8,058 bases of DNA from positions 1 through 8,058 of the forward strand of contig UQCM01000091.1 in assembly GCA_900539525.1 (NCBI GenBank), read 5' to 3'. A model generated the notes under the pieces. That model was given only the letters and a program-made list of their open reading frames with translations, had not been told where the DNA came from and did not search any database. Source of the stretch: an uncultured Blautia sp. (GTDB lineage Bacteria > Bacillota > Clostridia > Lachnospirales > Lachnospiraceae). Shown here piece by piece: positions 1 through 6,602 of the stretch. Numbering within the stretch: position 1 is the stretch's first letter; every line of letters starts with the position of its first letter. A program made the translations under genes and the position numbers.

Positions 1-6
1 AAATCC

Positions 7-120
7 ACTTCCTACGCAGACTTAGGCGCGAAGGCTTTCCTGAGCGTCTTAGTCGTAGTTGGAAGTTAGTTCACCGGAGTGTTGCCCCGGTTTGCGTGTA
101 ACAGAATCTTCCCTGAACGC
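7..120. other. Cluster of hairpins at the left edge, unknown nature
   Basis: Three stem-loops follow one another. The largest (7-66) pairs ACTTCC (7-12) with GGAAGT (61-66), TACG (13-16) with CGTA (54-57), then ACT with AGT and, after a T-T mismatch, AGGCGC with GCGTCT (one G-T pair), capped by a small AGG/CCT stem. The second pairs ACCGG (73-77) with CCGGT (87-91). The third pairs GCGT (94-97) with ACGC (117-120). This could be part of a structured RNA on either strand or a dispersed palindromic repeat; I do not recognise the family. Frame 1 is also open from base 1 to a TAG at 67-69, so the 3' end of an upstream gene cannot be excluded. Confidence 0.35.
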
Positions 121-199
121 GTCCTGCGTAATCCAATCAGTAAGTTTTATCATTTTATTTCTGTTTCAAGCAGTTTCTCAATAATTAAGAAACACCCGA

Positions 200-228
200 T
201 TGAAATTTCCTGCAAAGAACGGTATACT
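200..228 (+). promoter_or_regulatory. Sigma-A-type promoter for the GtrA-YfhO-aminotransferase frame
   Basis: TTGAAA (200-205) and TATACT (223-228) are separated by exactly 17 bases, close to the TTGACA/TATAAT consensus. Transcription would begin near 235, leaving a very short leader. A strong Shine-Dalgarno AAGGAGA (241-247) lies 8 bases before the ATG at 256. Confidence 0.75.
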
Positions 229-255
229 AGACGGTAATTCAAGGAGACATATATC

Positions 256-3200
256 ATGGAGAAATTAATCAAACGACTTTTTTCAAACGAGGGAATCCGC
301 TACCTCTTCTTCGGCGGATGCACCACCCTGGTCAATCTGGTATCCTATGCAGTGCAGAGGTATCTTCTTGGCATATCGATGACAACAGCGAACATCATTT
401 CCATCGTCCTTGCCATCCTTTTCGCTTATGTGGTAAACAAGCTTTACGTATTCGGGAGCCGTACAGACTCCGTCAAGGCACTGCTGGCCGAAGCCACGCA
501 GTTTATCGGCATGCGCCTTGGAACAATGTTTATCGAAGTGTTCGGCGTGATCTTCTTAAGCTGTGTCTGGTGTATGGATGATATGCTCGCCAAGCTGGTG
601 ATTCAGGTGGTGGTCATGCTGCTCAATTACGTGTTCAGTAAGCTCTTTGTATTTAAAAAAGAGAAAAAGGTGCTGACGCAGCAGGAACGGAAGGTGCAGA
701 GGATCACGAGAAGATGCTGTTTCTGGGGCTTTATGATTCCGTCACTGACCGTGGCGGCATCCTTTGCCGGAAACGGTGTGTTCCCTTTCGGGGACCGGGG
801 GGTACTGATCATTGATTCCCTGCATCAGTATCTGCCCTTCTTTACAGAATTTCACGAAAAACTGATAAATGCCGATTCCCTGCTCTATTCCTTTGGCGGC
901 GGACTTGGTTACAATTTCTGGGCTACCATTGCCTACTATCTGGCCAGTCCGTTGAATTTCCTGGTGAGCCTTTTTCCGAAGGAAAATATGATGGATGTGA
1001 TGGCTCTTTTTATCGTTCTGAAGATCGGCCTGTGCGGTCTGACTATGACCTGGTATTTTGCAGAGAAAGACAGGGGAAGGAGTTACTATCCGATTGCTTT
1101 CGGAACGATGTTTGGACTGAGCAGCTTTCTGATCGGATATTATTTCAATCTGATGTGGCTGGACAGTATTGCGATGCTGCCCCTTGTGATGAAGGGTATT
1201 GAGAGGATCGTTAAGGAAAAGAGAGGGAATCTTTACTGCCTTTCTCTGTTTTACGGGCTTTACTGTAATTACTATATCGGATTTATGCTTTGTCTGTTTT
1301 CCTGTCTGTATTTTCTTGTTCTGTGGATTTCAGAGAAGCAGTATGACGGAAAGAAGCTTGTGCGTACCTGCAGGTCCTTTGCGTGGTACTCCCTGCTGGC
1401 GGGGGGAATGGCGGCAGTCGTGCTGATTCCGGCATTTATGGGGCTGGGGACGACGGAGTCGGCGCAGAACAGCTTCCCGTCACCGGTGAAATTTTATGTG
1501 GAGAATCTGTCTCAGCTTACCAGCCAGTTTGCATTTGTGGAGCCGATCAATATTGCAGATGACCAGATCGGGGTCAATGCTTTCTGCGGTACGGTGACGC
1601 TGATTCTGGCATGTCTGTATCTGCTGGATCGGAAGCGGCCGAAACGGGAGAGGGCTGCAAAGCTTCTGCTGATCGGACTGCTGTATGCAAGCTTTGATAT
1701 CAATGTACTGAACTTTATCTGGCACGGCTTCCATGTACAGAACGGACTGCCGAACCGGTTTGCTTTTATTTATATTGCCATGCTGCTGGCGGTGGGCTAT
1801 GATGTGATGACAGATCTCAGACGCCTCTCCTGGTATCGTGTGGCGGCTGCCTGTGTCCCGCCGATGGGATTTGCAGTATACAGTGCATGGACAGGCTTCG
1901 GAGACCGGGAGACCTATGTGTATGCGGCGACGATTCTTTTGCTGGCGGTTTACAGTGCCGTGCTGCTGCTTTACCGGAGCAGGAAGATCCAGGAGTATAC
2001 GTTCCGTGTTCTGTTTCTGTCACTGACTGTCGTGGAGATGGCTGCGACAGGTGTGGTGGGCGTATGCATGAACGGAACCATCGGCAGAAGCACCTATCTG
2101 GACGAGCAGAAAGCATATGAGAAAATGATCGCCAGACGGCAGGATGACAGCTTTTACCGGAGTGATATCGACAGTAACCGGATGAGAAATGAGAATATGT
2201 TCCTGGGAGGCAATGGCGTGGTTCTGTTTTCCTCCACGATGCCTGCAGCAACGGTGGATCTGTGCAGGAGCCTGGGAATGGAGGCACGGACGAACAAAAA
2301 CGGATATATCGGGCTTACAAAGCTGGTGAATGATATCTTTGGCGTGAAGTACATTGTTTCAAGGACGGACTCAGATGCTCTCTATCAGATGGAAAAAGTG
2401 GATTACGAAGAGCCTCTGGCCATGTATCAGAATACTGGAGCACTTTCCCTGGGATTTATGGTAAATAGAGATATCAAAAACTGGGATATAGGGATGGAGG
2501 GAACCCATCTGGATGTACAGAACCGATTTGTGGAACTGGCTGCGGGCTATCACCCTGTCTTTTACCATAATCAGAATATCGCTCTTTTTGACGGGGAGAC
2601 TTATTCCGTGATGCTTCCGGCAGGAAAACAGGTGTATCTGGATATCCCGAAAGCAGTGGAAGAGGTGGAGATCACAACACCGAACTATTCAAAAAGCTAT
2701 GATAAATACACGGATCACCTGTATGATCTGGGCTGCTTTGAACAGGATACCACAGCGACCATCAAAGTGACTTTAAAGGATGGACAGGCGGAGGCAGTGG
2801 CCAATGCCTATGTGTGTGACAATGCAGATTATGAAGAGATGCATGCGCTTCTGGCAGATGAGCAGCTAAAGCTTTCCGTGGCGGAAGACGGGAAGATCAG
2901 AGGGACTGTCACAGCCTTAAAAGAAGGAACACTGCTGCTTACGATTCCATATGATGAGGGATGGAAGGTGAAAGTGGACGGGCAGGATGCGAAGATGTTC
3001 CGCGTGGGTGAAGCACTGACAGGAATTGATCTTAAGGCAGGCGAGCATGAGATTTCCATGGACTATACTCCTGCGGGATTGTGGCCGGGAACCTTCATAA
3101 GCCTGATCTGCGCCGCGCTTTTTGTGATAACGGGAGCCGTGGTCCGAAAGAGGGAAGAAGATGACAGGAAGAACAGACAGGTACGAAAGAAAACAGACAG

Positions 3201-4461
3201 CGAAGCGGACGGGCCGGAAGAAAAGGGAAATCGTCCGGACTGCGGGGAGGAAAGTATGAGCTTTACATTTTCAGATAAATCACAGATGTTCCAGGCGGGA
3301 ATTTTTGCGGTACTTAATGAGAAGAAGGAGGAGCTGATGAAGCAGGGCAGGAAGATCTATAATCTTTCTGTGGGAACCCCTGATTTTCATCCTGCCCCTC
3401 ATGTTACAGAGGCTGTGTCTTTAGCGGCAAAGGATCCGGAGAATTACAAATATGCCCTGACAGACCGACCGTTTCTGGTAAAGGCGGTACAGGATTTCTA
3501 TCAGCAGCGTTTTGGCGTGGAGCTTTTGCCGGAAGAAATCATGTCGATCAATGGTTCCCAGGAAGGAATGGCACATATTGCCTGGGCACTGTGTAATCCG
3601 GGGGACATCGTCCTGGTGCCGAATCCGGGTTATCCGATCTTCAGTATCGGTCCGGCACTCTGTGACGCAAAGGTAGTGGAGTATCCTCTGTACCGGGAGA
3701 ACGGCTTTCTGCCGGTATTCACAGATATACCGGAGGAGACGGCCAGAAAGGCAAGATTCATGCTGGTATCTTATCCGCTGAATCCGGTATGTGCAGTGGC
3801 GGATGACAGGTTTTATCAGGAACTGATCGCTTTCGCAAAAAAATATCATATCATCATTCTGCATGACAATGCATACTCTGATATTATCTACGGAGGAAGA
3901 ACCGGAAAATCCTTCCTCTCCTATGAAGGGGCAAAGGAGACAGGAGTAGAATTCTACTCTCTTTCCAAGTCCTATAATCTGACGGGAGCCAGAATCTCAT
4001 TCGTTGTCGGAAACAGAGACATCGTAGAAACCTTCCGGGCGGTGCGTACCCAGATTGATTATGGGGTGTTCCTGCCCGTACAATACGGAGCGGCTGCAGC
4101 GCTGACCGGTCCTATGGACGGCGTAAAAGCCCAGTGTCAGGAATATGAAGCCAGAATGAAAGCACTCTGCGGCGGACTGAGGGAGATCGGATGGGACGTT
4201 CCGGACAGCCAGGGAACGATGTTTGTGTGGGCACCGCTGCCGAAAGGCTATGAGGATTCGGGTACGTTCTGCATGGAACTAATGGAAAAGGCAGGAGTTA
4301 TCTGTGTTCCGGGCAGCAGTTTCGGTTCTCTGGGAGAAGGATTTGTGCGTTTTGCACTGGTAGAGCCGGTATCTGTCATGGAGGAAATCGTAGCAGCGAT
4401 CAGAGATAGCGGAATTATCGTTACAGTTCACACGTCTGACAGTTCGAGGTGTTTTCTGTGA
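256..4461 (+). CDS. Three-module protein: GtrA domain, YfhO-type membrane glycosyltransferase, PLP aminotransferase
   Basis: One open frame of 1401 codons with a strong RBS and promoter. Residues 1-133 form a GtrA-family domain: four hydrophobic helices, with NKLYVF and SKLFVF after helices 2 and 4. Residues about 154-963 match YfhO: a first external loop with GDR (179-181) and D187, then a GLGYN segment (216-220), roughly a dozen membrane helices to about 607, a large external domain (about 608-942) and a last helix (943-963). Residues 964-1000 are a charged, presumably cytosolic linker. Residues 1001-1401 are a class I/II aminotransferase, described separately. In Bacillus and Listeria, GtrA-family proteins are proposed to flip undecaprenyl-phosphate sugars that YfhO/GT-C enzymes then transfer to surface polymers such as lipoteichoic acid; a CsbB-type GT2 enzyme loads the carrier. 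Inference: this protein joins flippase and transferase, and the loading enzyme lies elsewhere. Whether the aminotransferase is physically fused in the cell is open. The family assignments are solid; the sugar and acceptor are unknown. Confidence 0.85.
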   Translation: MEKLIKRLFSNEGIRYLFFGGCTTLVNLVSYAVQRYLLGISMTTANIISIVLAILFAYVVNKLYVFGSRTDSVKALLAEATQFIGMRLGTMFIEVFGVIFLSCVWCMDDMLAKLVIQVVVMLLNYVFSKLFVFKKEKKVLTQQERKVQRITRRCCFWGFMIPSLTVAASFAGNGVFPFGDRGVLIIDSLHQYLPFFTEFHEKLINADSLLYSFGGGLGYNFWATIAYYLASPLNFLVSLFPKENMMDVMALFIVLKIGLCGLTMTWYFAEKDRGRSYYPIAFGTMFGLSSFLIGYYFNLMWLDSIAMLPLVMKGIERIVKEKRGNLYCLSLFYGLYCNYYIGFMLCLFSCLYFLVLWISEKQYDGKKLVRTCRSFAWYSLLAGGMAAVVLIPAFMGLGTTESAQNSFPSPVKFYVENLSQLTSQFAFVEPINIADDQIGVNAFCGTVTLILACLYLLDRKRPKRERAAKLLLIGLLYASFDINVLNFIWHGFHVQNGLPNRFAFIYIAMLLAVGYDVMTDLRRLSWYRVAAACVPPMGFAVYSAWTGFGDRETYVYAATILLLAVYSAVLLLYRSRKIQEYTFRVLFLSLTVVEMAATGVVGVCMNGTIGRSTYLDEQKAYEKMIARRQDDSFYRSDIDSNRMRNENMFLGGNGVVLFSSTMPAATVDLCRSLGMEARTNKNGYIGLTKLVNDIFGVKYIVSRTDSDALYQMEKVDYEEPLAMYQNTGALSLGFMVNRDIKNWDIGMEGTHLDVQNRFVELAAGYHPVFYHNQNIALFDGETYSVMLPAGKQVYLDIPKAVEEVEITTPNYSKSYDKYTDHLYDLGCFEQDTTATIKVTLKDGQAEAVANAYVCDNADYEEMHALLADEQLKLSVAEDGKIRGTVTALKEGTLLLTIPYDEGWKVKVDGQDAKMFRVGEALTGIDLKAGEHEISMDYTPAGLWPGTFISLICAALFVITGAVVRKREEDDRKNRQVRKKTDSEADGPEEKGNRPDCGEESMSFTFSDKSQMFQAGIFAVLNEKKEELMKQGRKIYNLSVGTPDFHPAPHVTEAVSLAAKDPENYKYALTDRPFLVKAVQDFYQQRFGVELLPEEIMSINGSQEGMAHIAWALCNPGDIVLVPNPGYPIFSIGPALCDAKVVEYPLYRENGFLPVFTDIPEETARKARFMLVSYPLNPVCAVADDRFYQELIAFAKKYHIIILHDNAYSDIIYGGRTGKSFLSYEGAKETGVEFYSLSKSYNLTGARISFVVGNRDIVETFRAVRTQIDYGVFLPVQYGAAAALTGPMDGVKAQCQEYEARMKALCGGLREIGWDVPDSQGTMFVWAPLPKGYEDSGTFCMELMEKAGVICVPGSSFGSLGEGFVRFALVEPVSVMEEIVAAIRDSGIIVTVHTSDSSRCFL
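3246..3258 (+). promoter_or_regulatory. Internal Shine-Dalgarno and ATG inside the long frame
   Basis: GGAGG (3246-3250) lies 5 bases before an in-frame ATG (3256-3258, codon 1001). The ATG falls exactly where aminotransferase homology begins, after a charged linker. This is what an ordinary start of a separate aminotransferase gene would look like. It suggests that independent initiation is possible even though no stop codon closes the upstream YfhO frame. Confidence 0.6.
3256..4461 (+). CDS. PLP-dependent class I/II aminotransferase module (possible separate 401-aa product)
   Basis: Fold-type-I aminotransferase of normal full length, in the same frame as the upstream YfhO gene. Numbering from this ATG, the expected active-site residues are present: GSQEG (100-104) for cofactor phosphate, NPGYP (123-127) with Tyr126 stacking on PLP, Asn176, Asp204 and Tyr207 in HDNAYSD, the Schiff-base Lys238 in SLSKSYNLTGAR with Arg246, and Arg365 in FVRFA for the substrate carboxylate. 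It should therefore be catalytically competent. Residues 173-181 read YPLNPVCAV, where most relatives have YPNNPTGAV. The fold is that of amino-acid aminotransferases (aspartate, alanine, LL-diaminopimelate type), not of DegT-type sugar aminotransferases; the substrate cannot be read from sequence. About 16 C-terminal residues (386-401) are encoded by the repeat element at 4410-4583. Confidence 0.75.
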   Translation: MSFTFSDKSQMFQAGIFAVLNEKKEELMKQGRKIYNLSVGTPDFHPAPHVTEAVSLAAKDPENYKYALTDRPFLVKAVQDFYQQRFGVELLPEEIMSINGSQEGMAHIAWALCNPGDIVLVPNPGYPIFSIGPALCDAKVVEYPLYRENGFLPVFTDIPEETARKARFMLVSYPLNPVCAVADDRFYQELIAFAKKYHIIILHDNAYSDIIYGGRTGKSFLSYEGAKETGVEFYSLSKSYNLTGARISFVVGNRDIVETFRAVRTQIDYGVFLPVQYGAAAALTGPMDGVKAQCQEYEARMKALCGGLREIGWDVPDSQGTMFVWAPLPKGYEDSGTFCMELMEKAGVICVPGSSFGSLGEGFVRFALVEPVSVMEEIVAAIRDSGIIVTVHTSDSSRCFL

Positions 4462-4583
4462 GTGTAGCGTAGCGAAAGTCACAGAAAATCCGAGAGTAGT
4501 AGCGCGATATGATGCAGAATGCATCATATCTGTGCATCGCGAAGCGTGTTACTGGTCACGGAGTGAACAGTAACAATAATCCG
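4410..4583. mobile_element. MITE-like palindromic element overlapping the end of the aminotransferase gene
   Basis: The left end (4410-4431) and the reverse complement of the right end (4563-4583) match at 19 of 21 aligned positions plus one gap, sharing GTTAC(A/T)GTTCAC. Inside are three further palindromes: TTTTCTGTGA/TCACAGAAAA (4452-4461 and 4479-4488), GATATGATGC/GCATCATATC (4506-4515 and 4521-4530), and GTTACTG/CAGTAAC (4548-4554 and 4568-4574) with an inner TCAC/GTGA. There is no room for a transposase. Nested palindromes with terminal inverted repeats fit a non-autonomous element or a REP-type dispersed repeat. No clear target-site duplication was found, so the exact ends are uncertain. 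Confidence 0.55.
4452..4488 (+). other. Stem-loop overlapping the aminotransferase stop codon
   Basis: A perfect 10-bp inverted repeat (TTTTCTGTGA and TCACAGAAAA) with a 17-base loop. Its left arm contains the TGA stop (4459-4461). No T-tract follows the right arm, so it is not a standard intrinsic terminator. It may still protect the mRNA 3' end or impede polymerase, and it belongs to the larger repeat element. Confidence 0.6.
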
Positions 4584-4592
4584 TCACAATGC

Positions 4593-4621
4593 TTGAACAG
4601 ACCAGTTTTTTGTTGTATGAT
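4593..4621 (+). promoter_or_regulatory. Probable promoter of the murB operon
   Basis: TTGAAC (4593-4598) and TATGAT (4616-4621) are spaced by 17 bases, a good sigma-A arrangement. It starts 10 bases beyond the right end of the MITE-like element. Transcription from here gives a leader of about 180 bases before murB. The rest of the 349-base gap between genes is the repeat element, a hairpin and a 38-bp repeat copy. I saw no riboswitch signature in it. Confidence 0.55.
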
Positions 4622-4641
4622 GGTAGATGTCTGGAAACGGA

Positions 4642-4680
4642 CCGGTTTTTCGATATGGTAAGATTCCATGAAAGAACCGG
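4642..4680 (+). other. Hairpin in the murB leader
   Basis: CCGGTT (4642-4647) pairs with AACCGG (4675-4680). The stem continues with TTC/GAA and ATGG/CCAT around a short bulge and the loop TAAGATT. No T-run follows, so it is not an evident attenuator. It could be an mRNA stability element or a degenerate part of the local repeats. Confidence 0.4.
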
Positions 4681-4740
4681 CTGTGAGTTGAAACAGTTAA
4701 TAGTTACAAAGCATGTAGTAAAGCAAAAGGAAAGCCTCGC

Positions 4741-4778
4741 AGAGGCGGTTTTGCGAATGGACTCTGAACAGTTACGAA
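4741..4778. repeat. 38-bp intergenic repeat, copy 1
   Basis: Matches 7872-7909 at 34 of 38 positions, sharing AGAGGCGGTTTT near the left end and AACAGTTACGAA at the right end. It lies in the murB leader just before the ribosome binding site. Its right part also matches the inverted segment at 7989-8004 at 15 of 16 positions. It is probably one of many dispersed copies in the genome. Confidence 0.7.
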
Positions 4779-4810
4779 TGTGAAGGTCCGCTTTATAAAG
4801 GAGAAAAGAA

Positions 4811-5725
4811 GTGAATCAGGAATTTTGGAATCAGATGTGCAGTATTGTGGGCAGTGACAACGTAGATACGGATGAACCCATGAAAAAGCATACGACTTTC
4901 CGAATTGGCGGAGCTGCCGATTATTATGTGACTCCGCACAGTAAAGATGAGATCGTGCAGGTGATCGAGGCATGCCGGGAGAATAAGATCCCGTTTTATA
5001 TCCTTGGAAACGGGAGCAATCTTCTGGTCAGTGACCGGGGCTATCGTGGTGTGATCATACAGATCTTTAAGAATTTTAATGATATCCGTGTGGAAGGAAC
5101 CTGCATCACCGCGCGGGCAGGTGCCCTTTTGTCGAAGATTGCAAAGAAAGCACTGGAATACGGGCTTGCGGGATTTGAGTTTGCATCGGGAATTCCGGGG
5201 ACGCTGGGCGGAGCGGCAGTGATGAATGCCGGGGCCTATGGCGGAGAGATGAAGGATGTACTGGAGGAAGTGACTGTCCTGTCACAGGAAGGGGAGATCC
5301 TGACCTTAAAACGGGAGGAACTGGCCATGGGATACCGGACCAGTATCATTGCTCAGATGGGGTATATCGTTCTGGAGGCCAGACTGCAGCTTCGCAGTGG
5401 AAGCCATGAGGAAATTGCCGCACGTATGGAAGAGTTAAAGGAGAAGCGCATCAGTAAGCAGCCGCTGGAGTATCCAAGTGCCGGAAGTACGTTTAAAAGA
5501 CCGGAAGGATATTTTGCCGGCAAGCTGATCATGGATGCGGGACTCTGCGGTTTTTCTGTAGGAGATGCACAGGTGTCAGAAAAGCACTGTGGTTTTGTGA
5601 TCAACAAAGGAGAGGCGACAGCAGAGCAGGTCCGGGAGCTGATGGAGGAGGTTACCCGGCGTGTAGAGGCACATTCCGGTGTCAGGCTTGAGCCGGAAGT
5701 GAAGATGTTAGGAGATTTTACATGA
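4811..5725 (+). CDS. murB: UDP-N-acetylenolpyruvoylglucosamine reductase (MurB, type II)
   Basis: Cytosolic FAD enzyme that reduces UDP-GlcNAc-enolpyruvate to UDP-MurNAc with NADPH, the second committed step of peptidoglycan precursor synthesis. The 304 residues fit the short type II form found in Firmicutes. Visible family motifs are TTFRIGG (28-34), the flavin-binding LGNGSNLLV (65-73), ASGIPGTLGGA (125-135) with the following NAGAYGG (139-145), GYRTS with Arg176, PSAGSTFK with catalytic Ser226, and LEPEV with Glu296. The start is GTG at 4811, 7 bases after AAAGGAG (4797-4803); the next ATG codons lie further inside the protein. It overlaps rapZ by 4 bases (ATGA), so the two are translationally coupled. 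Identification is firm. Confidence 0.97.
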   Translation: MNQEFWNQMCSIVGSDNVDTDEPMKKHTTFRIGGAADYYVTPHSKDEIVQVIEACRENKIPFYILGNGSNLLVSDRGYRGVIIQIFKNFNDIRVEGTCITARAGALLSKIAKKALEYGLAGFEFASGIPGTLGGAAVMNAGAYGGEMKDVLEEVTVLSQEGEILTLKREELAMGYRTSIIAQMGYIVLEARLQLRSGSHEEIAARMEELKEKRISKQPLEYPSAGSTFKRPEGYFAGKLIMDAGLCGFSVGDAQVSEKHCGFVINKGEATAEQVRELMEEVTRRVEAHSGVRLEPEVKMLGDFT

Positions 5726-6579
5726 GATTTGTAATTGTAACCGGGATGTCGGGAGCAGGTAAGAGTACGGCACTGAAGATGCTGGAGGATATGGGATATT
5801 TCTGTGTCGACAATCTTCCGGTTCCCCTTCTGAAAAAGTTTGCAGAACTGGCCTGCGACCCTGGAAGCGAGATTGACAGGGTGGCTCTGGGAGTGGACAT
5901 CCGAAGCGGGCAGGGGCTTGGAGAGCTGGAGGCGGTATTAGAGGAAATTGCCATGGAGGGTTTTTGCTATGAGGTTCTCTACATGGAAGCTTCGGACAGC
6001 GTACTGGTAAAGCGTTACAAGGAAACGAGGCGCAGTCATCCGCTGGCCAGAGATGGAAGAGTGGACAGAGGGATTGCTCTGGAACGGGAGAAGCTGCTGT
6101 TTTTAAAAAAGCATGCAGATTATATCATGGATACCAGCAAGCTTCTGACCAGGGAGCTGAACCAGGCGCTGGACAAGATCTTTGTCCGGAACCAGGAGTT
6201 TAAGAATCTGGTAATTACTGTTCTTTCTTTCGGGTTCAAGTATGGGATTCCGGCTGACTGTGATCTGGTGTTTGACGTGCGCTTTCTTCCGAATCCTTTT
6301 TATGTGGAGGGACTCAGGAGCAAGACAGGAAATGATGCTGAGGTTCAGGAGTATGTGATGGGTTTTGAACTGGCGCATCAGTTTCTGGACAAGCTGATCG
6401 ACATGGTGAAGTTTCTGATCCCCAACTATGTGATCGAGGGAAAGAATCAGCTGGTGATCGGTATAGGTTGTACGGGTGGGAAACACCGCTCGGTAACTCT
6501 GGCGAACAGGCTGTATGAGGAACTGGAACAGCAAAGGGAATATGGTACGAAGATCGAACACAGAGATCTTGCACGGTAA
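5722..6579 (+). CDS. rapZ: RapZ/YvcJ nucleotide-binding adaptor protein
   Basis: 285 residues, full length for the family. It has an N-terminal P-loop GMSGAGKST (8-16), a Walker-B-like ALGVDIRSG with Asp59, and the conserved C-terminal domain with SFGFKYG (169-175), DVRFLPNPF, and GCTGGKHRS (249-257), the signature loop proposed to bind amino-sugar phosphate. In Escherichia coli RapZ senses glucosamine-6-phosphate and directs the GlmZ small RNA to RNase E. In Bacillus subtilis YvcJ hydrolyses nucleotides and affects competence. Clostridia lack GlmZ, so the target here is unknown. The start overlaps the murB stop, with AGGAG 7 bases upstream inside murB. Linkage to murB fits a role in amino-sugar and wall-precursor balance. 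Confidence 0.96.
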   Translation: MRFVIVTGMSGAGKSTALKMLEDMGYFCVDNLPVPLLKKFAELACDPGSEIDRVALGVDIRSGQGLGELEAVLEEIAMEGFCYEVLYMEASDSVLVKRYKETRRSHPLARDGRVDRGIALEREKLLFLKKHADYIMDTSKLLTRELNQALDKIFVRNQEFKNLVITVLSFGFKYGIPADCDLVFDVRFLPNPFYVEGLRSKTGNDAEVQEYVMGFELAHQFLDKLIDMVKFLIPNYVIEGKNQLVIGIGCTGGKHRSVTLANRLYEELEQQREYGTKIEHRDLAR

Positions 6580-6602
6580 AAACAGAAAGGTTGGAAACTC
6601 CC

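Noticed and set aside
1..69. Possible 3' end of an upstream protein gene in frame 1
   Set aside because: Only 22 codons are visible, and the same bases form a strong hairpin. No protein family is recognisable, so it is not called as a gene.
173..193. GTTTCT/AGAAAC inverted repeat before the first promoter
   Set aside because: It is a six-base stem of AT-rich sequence with no T-run and no known operator match. It is too weak to call as an operator or terminator.
1817..2287. Long antisense open frame inside the YfhO gene
   Set aside because: It is rich in Pro, Ser, Cys and His, has no start signals or known motifs, and lies opposite a clearly coding region. It is a shadow of the sense frame.
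4589..4783. 64-codon open frame between the aminotransferase and murB
   Set aside because: It has no ribosome binding site before its ATG, overlaps the promoter, a hairpin and the 38-bp repeat, and shows no recognisable protein features. It is most likely a chance frame in repeat-rich DNA.
4584..4810. Riboswitch or T-box in the long murB leader
   Set aside because: No T-box sequence, specifier stem, or recognisable riboswitch core was seen. The leader is explained by a promoter, one hairpin and a repeat copy.
6103..6561. Antisense open frame opposite rapZ
   Set aside because: It lies wholly opposite a firmly identified conserved gene, with no ribosome binding site or family motif.
6591..6602. 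Upstream TTG start for whiA
   Set aside because: The TTG directly abuts the AGAAAGG site, leaving no spacing, and the family normally starts with MSFS, which matches the ATG at 6603.
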